DNA from: Betaproteobacteria bacterium
Lineage (GTDB): Bacteria > Pseudomonadota > Gammaproteobacteria > Burkholderiales > SG8-41
NCBI GenBank assembly: GCA_025363575.1
Contig: JANYDM010000137.1
Span: 1-42,731, forward strand
Length of the DNA stretch: 42,731 nt
Reading direction: 5' to 3'
Shown here one piece after another: positions 27,992 through 35,391 of the stretch; position 1 is the stretch's first letter; every line of letters begins with the position of its first letter. Under the pieces are notes generated by a model. That model was given only the letters and a program-made list of their open reading frames with translations. It did not search any database and was not told the DNA's origin. The position numbers and the translations under genes are program-made.

Positions 27992-29308
27992 TCAGGCCGC
28001 GGTCAGCGGAAACTCGATGCGGGCCTCGAGCCCGCCGCCGGTGCGCGGCAGAAGTTGCGCAGTGCCACCGTGCATCTTGGCGATACGGTCGACAATCGCG
28101 AGCCCGAGTCCCGAGCCCGGCGTGCTGCGCGCTTCATTCAGCCGCGTGAACGGCTGCAGCATGCGCGCCGCGTCGGCCGGCGGTATGCCGGGACCGCGAT
28201 CCAGCACCGAAACGCGTGCACGGCCCTGGACGACCGAGGTTTCGACTTCGATTTCGACGTTGTCGCCGCCATGGCGCACGGCGTTGTCGATCAGATTGGT
28301 CAGCAGGCGCTGGATGGCCAGCGGCTGCAATCGCAGCAGCGGCACGTTGCCGGCACGCGCGCAGATGCGCCGGCCCTGGCGCTGATAGCGCTCGATAACG
28401 GCATGCGCGAGCTCGTTGATGTCGACGTCGGCTACGCTGCTCGGCTCGTTCGCCACGCGTGCAAAATCGAGAAACTGGTTGATGACTGCGTCGATGTCCT
28501 CGACGTCCTGCACCATGCCTTCGCGCAGGGCGGCGTCGGTCTTGCTGTCGAGCATTTCGACGCCCAGTCGTATGCGCGAAAGCGGCGTGCGCAGGTCGTG
28601 CGAGACCCCGGCAAGGAGCAGTGCGCGGTCCGTGTCGGCGCGTTGCAGGTCGGTCGCCATTTCATTGAAGGCCCGCGACAAGGTGCGTACTTCTGTTGGC
28701 CCGCTTTCCACGACCGGCGGCGGCACGTCGCCGCGGCCGATAATTTCTGCCGCGCGCGTCAGTTCGCGCAGCGGGCTGTTGATGCGGGCAATGATGGCGA
28801 AGGCACCCGCGACCGATAGGAGCAAAATCAGCACGCCCCAGCCGAGCCAGCGCAACTGCTCGGTACGCTCGATGCGCTCGCGCGACATGCGCACCCAATA
28901 CCGGGCGTCGTCGATCTTGAAGCTGACCCATATGCCTTGCGAGCTGTCACGCGTGCCAAGAATCTGCGTGTCGGCACCCAGGCGCCGCTGCAGCTCCAGC
29001 GTGATCAGCCGCGTGATGGGCCGGTCGGGTAGTGCTTCGACGGGCTCGCTCGGCTCGTCTGCGTAGACCTGGATGCCTTCCTGCTGAGAGAGGTCGCGCA
29101 GGAGATCAATGCGCTTCGCGGAATCCGCCGTGATCAGCGCCGAGCGCGTGAGATTCACGACGCTGGCGATCTGCTGCGCGATCTGCACCGAGCGCGGTTC
29201 GCGCTCAGCCGCGCGGAATATCTCCTGCGATGCGAAATGACCGGCCACCATCAGCATTGCGAGCAGCAGCACCGTGCGCCACAGCAGGCTGCGCGGCAGC
29301 AAGGTCAT
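27992..29308 (-). CDS. envZ: Sensor histidine kinase, EnvZ type
   Basis: A 438-residue inner-membrane kinase. TM1 is at residues 8-25 and TM2 at about 153-173, with a periplasmic sensor of roughly 125 residues between them. A HAMP segment (INSPLRELTRAAEIIGRGD) leads to the phospho-accepting His237 in GVSHDLRTPLSRIR. ATP-binding boxes follow: N-box LIDNAVRHG, G1 DRGPGIPP and G2 GSGLGLAIVDRIA. Architecture and partner match the EnvZ osmosensor family. Its ATG overlaps the ompR stop codon by four bases. The periplasmic part is not conserved enough to predict the signal. Confidence 0.92.
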   Translation of the reverse strand: MTLLPRSLLWRTVLLLAMLMVAGHFASQEIFRAAEREPRSVQIAQQIASVVNLTRSALITADSAKRIDLLRDLSQQEGIQVYADEPSEPVEALPDRPITRLITLELQRRLGADTQILGTRDSSQGIWVSFKIDDARYWVRMSRERIERTEQLRWLGWGVLILLLSVAGAFAIIARINSPLRELTRAAEIIGRGDVPPPVVESGPTEVRTLSRAFNEMATDLQRADTDRALLLAGVSHDLRTPLSRIRLGVEMLDSKTDAALREGMVQDVEDIDAVINQFLDFARVANEPSSVADVDINELAHAVIERYQRQGRRICARAGNVPLLRLQPLAIQRLLTNLIDNAVRHGGDNVEIEVETSVVQGRARVSVLDRGPGIPPADAARMLQPFTRLNEARSTPGSGLGLAIVDRIAKMHGGTAQLLPRTGGGLEARIEFPLTAA

Positions 29309-30030
29309 GCATTTTTGCCGTCAGGAATGAAAACGTAACCAAAACCCCAGACGGTCTGGATGAAGGCGGGCTTGGCCGGATCGGCCTCGATCAACTTGCG
29401 CAGGCGTGAAATCTGCACATCGATCGAGCGGTCGAAGGCGCCGAACTCGCGACCGCGCGCGAGCTCCATCAACTTGTCGCGCGAGAGCGGTGTGCGCGGA
29501 TGTTGGACGAGGACCTTCAGCAGCGCGAATTCGCCCGTCGTCAGCGGCAATTGTTCGCCGTGGCGCGCAAGGCTGCGCGAGCCGAGGTTGAAAGTGAAAT
29601 CGCCGAACGCGACCTGTTGCTGCTCGGCGGTCGGCGCGCCCGGCGGCTGCACGGCCGGCGCGCGCCGCAGCACGGCCTGGATGCGTGCCACCAGTTCGCG
29701 GGGGTTGAACGGCTTGGGCAGATAGTCGTCGGCGCCGACTTCGAGGCCGACGATACGGTCGACGTCGTCGCCCTTGGCGGTCAGCATGATGATGGGCATC
29801 TTGTCGCCCAGGCCGCGCAGCCGGCGGCAGATCGACAGCCCGTCTTCGCCGGGCATCATCAGGTCTAGCACCATCAGGTCATAGCGTTCGCGCGCGAGCC
29901 AGCGATTCATTTCGTTGCCGTCGCTCACGGCGCGCACAGTGTAGCCTTGCTCGCTCAGGTAGCGATTGAGCAGCTCACGCAGGCGGGCGTCGTCGTCGAC
30001 GACGATGATGCGGGTTTTAGTCTCGGTCAT
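29305..30030 (-). CDS. ompR: Response regulator, OmpR type
   Basis: A 241-residue two-component regulator. The receiver domain has the acidic pocket VDDD at 11-14, the phosphorylated Asp56 in VLDLMMPGEDG, and the conserved Lys in PKPFNPREL. The C-terminal winged helix binds DNA (ISRLRKLIEADPAKPAFIQTVWGFGYVF). Length is that of E. coli OmpR (239). It precedes envZ with an ATGA overlap, the usual order. TACA/AACA-type half-sites in near-helical phase upstream may be its own targets. Confidence 0.94.
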   Translation of the reverse strand: MTETKTRIIVVDDDARLRELLNRYLSEQGYTVRAVSDGNEMNRWLARERYDLMVLDLMMPGEDGLSICRRLRGLGDKMPIIMLTAKGDDVDRIVGLEVGADDYLPKPFNPRELVARIQAVLRRAPAVQPPGAPTAEQQQVAFGDFTFNLGSRSLARHGEQLPLTTGEFALLKVLVQHPRTPLSRDKLMELARGREFGAFDRSIDVQISRLRKLIEADPAKPAFIQTVWGFGYVFIPDGKNA

Positions 30031-30350
30031 GGACGCGTTTCCTCATGCGCAGCATGCTAGCGGTTTGGACAGCCCAATTCCAGCGCCGACAGGGCCAATT
30101 GCGGCCCAGCGGCGGCAATTGATACAGATTGTTACAAAAAACCGACCGCCATTAACAGCGCGCTTACACGGCGGGAGTAGCATTGTGGTCGTGGAGAGTG
30201 CGGCTGCCGCGAACAGGACACAGGCATGACGTTATTATCGTGGTAAACCGCGTGTCGAACAAGGATCGTGAGGGAGCGCAGGGCGGGTTGATGCAGTAAT
30301 CGTGGCGGAGTTTCTCGCCGTTTATACGGAATCGCATGGAGCATGGGAAT
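30031..30350. other. Divergent regulatory region between ompR and a small secreted protein gene
   Basis: About 320 bases with no supported gene. The half near ompR contains an array of TACA/AACA half-sites (30121-30168) described separately. I found no convincing -35/-10 pair for either side. The minus-strand open frame across this region (to 30713) has no domain and is taken as chance. Confidence 0.5.
30121..30168. promoter_or_regulatory. Candidate OmpR-type half-site array
   Basis: Four related pentamers, ATACA at 30122, TTACA at 30132, TAACA at 30153 and TTACA at 30164, are spaced 10, 21 and 11 bases apart, about one helical turn or two. E. coli OmpR binds tandem half-sites with a 10-base period containing similar ACA cores. 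The array lies about 90 bases upstream of ompR and 180 upstream of the small secreted protein gene. It is a hand-found pattern of short words, so chance is possible. Confidence 0.3.
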
Positions 30351-30653
30351 ATGAACAAGGTGTTGGTCGTAATTCTCGCTTTGCTGGCAGGCGCGGCGCC
30401 GCCGGTGGCCGCGGCGCAGTGGCGCCATTACGGCGGCGGTGGACATTTTGACGTCCAGATGCAACAACGTCAGCGTCCAGGCGGTGGCGGCTTTCAGCGT
30501 CAGCAGCCGCCGCGCGATTCTCGCGGTCCGGAGCGCGATTACCGCAATCCAGAGCGCATAGACCGCCGGGACGGCCGGCTCAGCGATGAAGAGCGGCGCA
30601 ATCTGCATCGCGACCTCGATCGCGCCAACCGCGAAATTTATCGCGGCCGCTGA
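30351..30653 (+). CDS. Small secreted arginine/glycine-rich protein
   Basis: A 100-residue protein with a clear signal peptide (MNKVLVVILALLAGAAPPVAAA, cleavage near residue 22). The middle is rich in Gly, Gln, Pro and Arg (GGGGHFDVQMQQRQRPGGGGF), without regular secondary structure. The C-terminus has a short charged helix, RLSDEERRNLHRDLDRANREIY, of a kind found at the end of many small proteobacterial secreted proteins. GGAG lies eight bases before the ATG at 30351; an ATG at 30336 is in frame. It is divergent from ompR and 62 bases before the cysteine-rich protein gene. Function unknown. Confidence 0.7.
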   Translation: MNKVLVVILALLAGAAPPVAAAQWRHYGGGGHFDVQMQQRQRPGGGGFQRQQPPRDSRGPERDYRNPERIDRRDGRLSDEERRNLHRDLDRANREIYRGR

Positions 30654-30715
30654 CGCTGACGAATTATCCGGCGCGGTCGATCCGGCACTCATCCGCAACC
30701 TTTGAGGTGACAAGC

Positions 30716-31231
30716 ATGCAACGCATACTCCTGATTTCCTTGTTGGCGATTAACCTGGGCGCGTTCACCGCGGTGCCGGCAGCCGCGCAGGGCCTGCCCG
30801 GCGCGGCGGTCCGCGGGGACGCAAATTCCGGTGCGCCCGGGCGCGAAGCGATGAAAGACCGCATGCGCGAGCGCTGCAAGGACAATCCGCAGCAGTGCGC
30901 GGAAATGCGGGCGAAGATGAAGGCGCACCGCGAGCAATGCAAGGCCGACCCGCAAAAATGCCGCGAGGAAATGAAGGCGAAACGGGAAGAGCGCTGCAAG
31001 GCCAACCCGCAGCGCTGCGAAGAAATGAAAGCGAAAATGAAAGAGCGCTTCGAGCGCTGCAAGGCCGACCCGGAGAAATGCCGCGCCGAGAGAAAGGCGC
31101 ACTTCGAAGAACGCTGTAAGCAGAACCCGCAGCGCTGTGAAGCGATGAGGGCGCGCATGCAGCAGCATCAGGAGCAATGCAAAGCCAATCCCGACAAATG
31201 CGCGCCCCGCAGAGGGCCGTTCGAGAAATAA
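30716..31231 (+). CDS. Secreted 12-cysteine tandem repeat protein
   Basis: A 171-residue protein of no family I recognise. A signal peptide covers residues 1-25 (cleavage near PAAAQ). Residues 54-162 consist of six C-x6-C units, each C-K-x-[ND]-P-x-x-C, joined by charged helical linkers rich in Glu, Lys, Arg and Met. The first cysteines are at 54, 75, 94, 115, 134 and 155, so unit length alternates 21, 19, 21, 19, 21: a 40-residue double repeat. Twelve cysteines pair evenly. GAGG lies eight bases before the ATG at 30716; a GTG at 30707 is also in frame. It may bind metals or form a disulfide-stapled helical rod; both are guesses. Confidence 0.75.
   Translation: MQRILLISLLAINLGAFTAVPAAAQGLPGAAVRGDANSGAPGREAMKDRMRERCKDNPQQCAEMRAKMKAHREQCKADPQKCREEMKAKREERCKANPQRCEEMKAKMKERFERCKADPEKCRAERKAHFEERCKQNPQRCEAMRARMQQHQEQCKANPDKCAPRRGPFEK
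30875..31201 (+). repeat. In-gene tandem repeat coding six C-x6-C units
   Basis: The DNA behind the cysteine repeat has a period of about 120 bases (two units), with the words CGCTGCAAG and CAATGCAAG recurring at unit starts and AACCCGCAGCGCTG at alternate units. Copies differ by many silent and some coding changes, so the duplication is not recent and has been kept under selection for the cysteines. Confidence 0.7.
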
Positions 31232-31246
31232 TTTCGAATACGGGCC

Positions 31247-31375
31247 ATGGAAAAACTGCTCTATTGGGCGTTGTTCGTAGTCGGCATCGTGCTGGCAGCA
31301 TGGTTGCCGGCAAAAAGCGCGTATCCGGATCTGGGGCAACAGGTCGCACGCTTTCTGATGGTCGCGCAGAAATAA
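31247..31375 (+). CDS. Possible 42-residue membrane peptide
   Basis: A short open frame from ATG to TAA between the cysteine-rich protein and the DUF1800 gene. Residues 5-20 (LYWALFVVGIVLAAWL) form one membrane helix; the rest (from PAKSAYPD) is short and ends VAQK. It starts 15 bases after the upstream stop codon and ends eight bases before the DUF1800 start, so it is evenly spaced for a coupled gene. No clear Shine-Dalgarno sequence is seen, and no homologue is known to me. Chance is possible for a frame this short. Confidence 0.4.
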   Translation: MEKLLYWALFVVGIVLAAWLPAKSAYPDLGQQVARFLMVAQK

Positions 31376-31383
31376 CCCGCGCC

Positions 31384-32883
31384 ATGCTCGCGACGCACGC
31401 CCGTGCACAATTGCAGCGTTATGGCGGCGCGCTGAGCGTTATCGTCGTGCTCGTCGCAGCCGGGCCCGCGCGGGCCGCCGGGCCGATGGGGTTCGACGAG
31501 GCGCGGCATCTATTGAACCGCACCAGCTTCGCGGCCAATGCCGACGATATCATCACGTTCTCGAAGCTGACGCGCGCACAGGCAGTCGACCAGCTGCTGG
31601 CCTGGACAGCAAGCAGCAAGGTGGCGACGCCGGCCCCGGCCTGGGTCGGCGATTTCGAGTCGCCGCGGCGCCTGCGCGGCGTAAGCGAAGAAGAACGCAA
31701 AATCGCACAGCGTGCGCTGGTCGAGAAAGGCGCCGAGCTGCGCAGCTGGTGGATGACGGAAATGCTGACGACGCCGTCGCCGCTGACCGAGAAGATGGTG
31801 TTGTTCTGGCACAATCATTTTGTTTCCAGCCTGCAGAAAGTCCGCTCCCCCGTACTGATGTACCGCCAGCAGCAGTTGCTGCGCAAGCACGCGCTCGGCT
31901 ATTTCGGCGACATGCTGCACGACGTATCGAAAGATCCGGCGATGGTGATTTACCTCGACAGCGCGTCCAACCGAAAGGCTCAACCGAACGAGAATTTCGC
32001 GCGCGAGGTGATGGAGCTCTTCACGCTGGGCGAGGGCAACTACGGCGAGCGCGACATCAAGGAAGCGGCGCGCGCATTTACCGGCTGGAGCCTTGATCCC
32101 GATACCGGCACGTTCATGCTGCGTCCGTACATACATGACGACGGCGTGAAAACAGTGCTCGGCAGGACCGGCGATTTGGACGGCGACGGGGTTCTCGATA
32201 TTTTGCTCGCGCAGCCCGCGACGGCCGAATTCATCGTGACCAAGCTGTGGCGCGAATTCGTGTCGCCGGTGCCGGAGCCGGCGGAAGTCAAGCGCATCGC
32301 GCGCATGTTCCGCGACAATCGTTACAACATCAAGGTCGCATTGCGCGCCCTGCTCACTGCCGATGCCTTTTACGCGCCGCAGAATCGCGCCGCGCTGATC
32401 AAGTCGCCGGTCGAGCTCATTGTCGGCACTATGCGTCAGTTCCGCTTCGAAACCGGCGAGGTCATTCCCTTCGTCCTGGCATCGCGCCAGCTCGGCCAGG
32501 ATTTGTTCGCGCCGCCTAATGTGAAGGGCTGGCCCGGCGGCGAGGCATGGATCAACAGCGCAACGCTGCTGCAGCGCAAGCAGCTGCTCGAACGCCTGTT
32601 CCGCGCTCAGGAAATCCGCGAGCCCCTGATGGAGATGAGTCGCAATGCCGGCGACAACATCAAAGGCATAGGCAAGGTTGCAGACGGCAAACAGCGGCTC
32701 GCGCGCGCCATGCTGGATATTCACTTTGACGGCGAAAAATGGCTGTCCCAGTACCGGCCGGGCGACCCGCAGGTTGTCAAAGTGGTGCTCGCCGCGGACC
32801 CGGTCAATCCGCAGGTGGCCGGGGCCAGCGGCGCTGACCTGTTACGCCAGTTGGTACTCGATCCCGTTTATCAGCTTAAATGA
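31384..32883 (+). CDS. DUF1800 family secreted protein
   Basis: A 499-residue protein of the DUF1800 family. A signal peptide lies in residues 1-32 (cleavage near ARAAG). Family motifs are visible: GFDEARHLLNRTSF, MVLFWHNHFVSS, NENFAREVMELFTLGEGNY, ARAFTGW and NVKGWPGGEAWINS. DUF1800 proteins usually sit next to a DUF1501 gene, as here, and their biochemical role is not established. The DUF1501 partner begins 17 bases downstream. The open frame extends upstream to 31177, across the short peptide gene, but the ATG at 31384 gives a signal peptide. Confidence 0.88.
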   Translation: MLATHARAQLQRYGGALSVIVVLVAAGPARAAGPMGFDEARHLLNRTSFAANADDIITFSKLTRAQAVDQLLAWTASSKVATPAPAWVGDFESPRRLRGVSEEERKIAQRALVEKGAELRSWWMTEMLTTPSPLTEKMVLFWHNHFVSSLQKVRSPVLMYRQQQLLRKHALGYFGDMLHDVSKDPAMVIYLDSASNRKAQPNENFAREVMELFTLGEGNYGERDIKEAARAFTGWSLDPDTGTFMLRPYIHDDGVKTVLGRTGDLDGDGVLDILLAQPATAEFIVTKLWREFVSPVPEPAEVKRIARMFRDNRYNIKVALRALLTADAFYAPQNRAALIKSPVELIVGTMRQFRFETGEVIPFVLASRQLGQDLFAPPNVKGWPGGEAWINSATLLQRKQLLERLFRAQEIREPLMEMSRNAGDNIKGIGKVADGKQRLARAMLDIHFDGEKWLSQYRPGDPQVVKVVLAADPVNPQVAGASGADLLRQLVLDPVYQLK

Positions 32884-32900
32884 CCGGCGAAGGAGGGCGC

Positions 32901-34058
32901 ATGAAACGACGTGAATTCCTGGGAGCCCTGGGGGCGGCAGCCGCCGTCAGCTGGCTGCCGCGCTCGGCCTGGGCCGGCCCCGCGGGCCGCTATGACAATG
33001 TCCTCATTCTGGTCGAGCTGAAAGGAGGCAACGATGGCCTGAATACCGTCGTGCCTTATGCGGACAATGACTATTACAGCCTGCGCCCGCGCATTGCCAT
33101 TGCGCGCGACCAGGTGCTGCAGCTCGATGCCCGTGCCGGCCTGCATCCCGCTCTGCAGCCTCTGATGCCGCTCTGGCAAAACCGCGAGCTCGCTGTCGTT
33201 CAAAGCGTCGGTTACCCGAGCGCGAACCTGTCGCACTTTCGCTCGATCGAGATCTGGGACACTGCGTCAAAAAGCACCGAATACTTGAGCGACGGTTGGC
33301 TGACGCGCGCGTTTGCCGATTCGCCGGTGCCGAGGGCCTACGCGGCGGACGGAATCATCGTCGGCTCGGGCGAACTGGGTCCGCTTGCGGGTGGTGGCAC
33401 GCGCGCGCTGGCTTTGACGAATACCGAGCAGTTTCTGCGTCAGGCGAAGCTCGCCGGCAGTGAAGGCGCGTCGCGTAATCCCGCGCTGAGTCACATTTTG
33501 AAAGTCGAGCAGGATGTCATGCAGGCAGCGCTCAATCTCAACACGACTTATCCGTTGCGCGCGGAATTTCCGAACAACCCGCTCGGCAACGCATTCAAGA
33601 CCGCCGCGCAGGTGATCGCCAGTAAAGCGGGCGTCGCGGCAGTCAAAGTTACGCATAATGGCTTCGACACGCACAGCAACCAGCAAAGCACGCAGCAGCG
33701 GCTGCTTAAGGAGCTGGCGGAAGGACTCACCGCGATGCGCGCCGCGATGCAGGAAATCGGCCGCTGGGATTCGACATTGATGATGACGTATTGCGAATTC
33801 GGCCGGCGGCCGAAGGAAAACCAGAGCGGCGGCACCGACCACGGCACGGCCAATGCGCATTTCGCGCTAGGCGGCCGGGTGCGGGGCGGGCTTTACGGGC
33901 TGCCGCCGGCGCTGGCGCGGCTCGATGGCAATGGCAATCCGCCCTTTGCCATCGATTTTCGCGATGTGTATGCGACGGCCCTGGAGCGCTGGTGGGGGGT
34001 GAATTCCAGCGTAGCGCTGAATGGCCGGTTCCGTCCCGTCGATCTCCTGAAGGCGTAA
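32901..34058 (+). CDS. DUF1501 family protein with Tat signal
   Basis: A 385-residue protein related to the alkaline-phosphatase/sulfatase fold (DUF1501). The N-terminus MKRREFLGALGAAAAVSWLP carries a twin-arginine motif (RREFLG), so it is probably exported folded by the Tat pathway. Motifs VELKGGNDGLNTVVPY, DGWLTRAF, HNGFDTHSNQ and YCEFGRRPKEN-x-SGGTDHGTAN mark the family and include likely metal-binding Asp and His residues. GGAGGG lies before the ATG at 32901, which decides against the in-frame ATG at 32880. It follows its usual partner DUF1800 and is seven bases before a hydrolase gene. Confidence 0.88.
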   Translation: MKRREFLGALGAAAAVSWLPRSAWAGPAGRYDNVLILVELKGGNDGLNTVVPYADNDYYSLRPRIAIARDQVLQLDARAGLHPALQPLMPLWQNRELAVVQSVGYPSANLSHFRSIEIWDTASKSTEYLSDGWLTRAFADSPVPRAYAADGIIVGSGELGPLAGGGTRALALTNTEQFLRQAKLAGSEGASRNPALSHILKVEQDVMQAALNLNTTYPLRAEFPNNPLGNAFKTAAQVIASKAGVAAVKVTHNGFDTHSNQQSTQQRLLKELAEGLTAMRAAMQEIGRWDSTLMMTYCEFGRRPKENQSGGTDHGTANAHFALGGRVRGGLYGLPPALARLDGNGNPPFAIDFRDVYATALERWWGVNSSVALNGRFRPVDLLKA

Positions 34059-34065
34059 TCGCGGC

Positions 34066-35184
34066 ATGTCGCGAAAGACCTGGTTCGCGATCATTCTGCT
34101 CGGTTTGCCCGTCATCGCATGCGCGGCCGCGACGCCGCCGGCGCAGCCGGTAACCGGACCCGGCGGCGCCGACTATCACCATCGTGATGTCGTCGCGTCT
34201 TCGCACGATGCCGGCGCGCTGCAATACTGGTTGTTCGAGCCGGCCGCGCCTGTGCCGAAGACTGCTCCTGTGGTCGTTTTTCTGCATGGGTGGGGTGGTC
34301 TTCATCCTGACCCTTATCGCGCGTGGATCAACCACATCGTCAGGCGCGGCAACATCGTGATTTATCCGCGCTATCAGGTTGGCCTCGCCGCGCCGGTGCG
34401 CGATTTTGCGCCGAACGCGGCCGCGGCCGTGCGCAATGCACTCGAGTTGTTGCGAAAGGACAAATTGCATGTCGCGCCGGATTTAAGCCGATTTGCGCTG
34501 GTGGGCCATTCGATGGGCGGGGTCCTGAGCGCAAATATCGCGGCTCTGGCACCCCAGGCCGGCTTGCCGCTGGTGCGTGCATTCATGAGCGTGCTGCCCG
34601 GCAAGACTCGCATGATTGCGCGCAACGCCGCCATCGCGCTCGAAGACCTCTCGCAGGTGCCCGCGCAGACGCTGATACTCACGGTCGCGGCCGACCGCGA
34701 TCGCGTGGTCCGCGATACTGATGCCAGGCGCATTTATTACGAAACGACGCGCGTATCGGCCCAAAACAAAAACTTCATCATGGTGATGTCGGATACCTAC
34801 GGCTCGCCGCAACTCGAGGCGCACCACTTTTCGCCGCTGGCGCGCAGCGGCACTCCGGCGCCGCAGCTATCAGAAGGCGGTCAAATCGGCGAGATGCGGG
34901 AGCGCATGCTGGAGCGTCGCGGCGCGCGCGGCGAGCTGGCGCTTGAGTCCAGCCGCGCCACGCCCGACGAAGACGAATTGCCGGACGTGGGCGTCTCCAC
35001 TATAACGACTGCGGATGCGCTGGATTTCTTCGGCTACTGGAAACTATTCGATGCGCTTACCGATGCGGCTTTCTATGGTCGAAACCGTGAATTTGCGCTC
35101 GGCAATACCCCGCAACAGCGTTTTATGGGGCTCTGGAGCGATGGAAAGCCGGTCCGGGAGCTGGCTGTAGTGGACCTGCAATGA
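34066..35184 (+). CDS. Alpha/beta hydrolase, probable lipoprotein
   Basis: A 372-residue alpha/beta hydrolase. The nucleophile elbow is GHSMGG with Ser149, and the oxyanion-hole segment is VFLHGWGG at residues 71-78. Asp in AADRDRVV and His in EAHHFSP may complete the triad. The N-terminus SRKTWFAIILLGLPVIAC ends in a lipobox-like V-I-A-C, with Cys19 as a possible lipid anchor, so it is likely at the envelope. It starts seven bases after DUF1501 and is probably the last gene of the set. The substrate is unknown; an esterase or dienelactone-hydrolase-like role is possible. Confidence 0.82.
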   Translation: MSRKTWFAIILLGLPVIACAAATPPAQPVTGPGGADYHHRDVVASSHDAGALQYWLFEPAAPVPKTAPVVVFLHGWGGLHPDPYRAWINHIVRRGNIVIYPRYQVGLAAPVRDFAPNAAAAVRNALELLRKDKLHVAPDLSRFALVGHSMGGVLSANIAALAPQAGLPLVRAFMSVLPGKTRMIARNAAIALEDLSQVPAQTLILTVAADRDRVVRDTDARRIYYETTRVSAQNKNFIMVMSDTYGSPQLEAHHFSPLARSGTPAPQLSEGGQIGEMRERMLERRGARGELALESSRATPDEDELPDVGVSTITTADALDFFGYWKLFDALTDAAFYGRNREFALGNTPQQRFMGLWSDGKPVRELAVVDLQ

Positions 35185-35205
35185 CCCCGTGAGGGGGCTG
35201 CTTTT
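35185..35205 (+). terminator. Weak terminator-like hairpin after the hydrolase gene
   Basis: CCCC-GTGA-GGGG immediately after the stop codon, followed by GCTGC and TTTT. The stem is only four to five pairs and the T run is short, so this is a weak intrinsic terminator at best. Confidence 0.35.
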
Positions 35206-35224
35206 GTGGGAAATTCATCCCCGA

Positions 35225-35239
35225 AATGCCATGGGCATT
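35225..35239. promoter_or_regulatory. Short palindrome upstream of the DGQHR gene
   Basis: AATGCC-ATG-GGCATT, a perfect 6-bp inverted repeat with a 3-base centre, 153 bases before the DGQHR start. A second small inverted repeat, GCCCC with a six-base loop, lies at 35314-35329. Either could be an operator; the evidence is only symmetry. Confidence 0.25.
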
Positions 35240-35391
35240 GCCCCGCAGGCACGCAAAAAACGGCCTTTTTAGGTCAGATGTGAGCCGCAGACCCCTGATT
35301 TCATATATCTTTAGCCCCGAGCGAGGGGCCGCGAGTGAAAGCTGGGCGCGGGGTAGGGCTCAAGTGTGAATATCAAATCGAAAGACACACC

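Noticed and set aside
30132..30713. A 193-residue minus-strand open frame opposite the small secreted protein
   Set aside because: No domain, and it overlaps the plus-strand gene that has a signal peptide and a plausible ribosome binding site.
30875..31201. CRISPR-like array in the repeat region
   Set aside because: The repeats are in-frame coding units with diverged DNA and no unique spacers of constant length; they belong to the cysteine-rich protein.
31510..32724. A 404-residue minus-strand open frame opposite the DUF1800 gene
   Set aside because: Antisense to a clear family member; low-complexity His/Arg/Gln-rich translation with no domain.
35271..35300. A-run and T-run around CGGCC upstream of the DGQHR gene as a terminator
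   Set aside because: The runs flank CGGCC without a proper G:C stem and loop, so no stable hairpin followed by T tract is formed.
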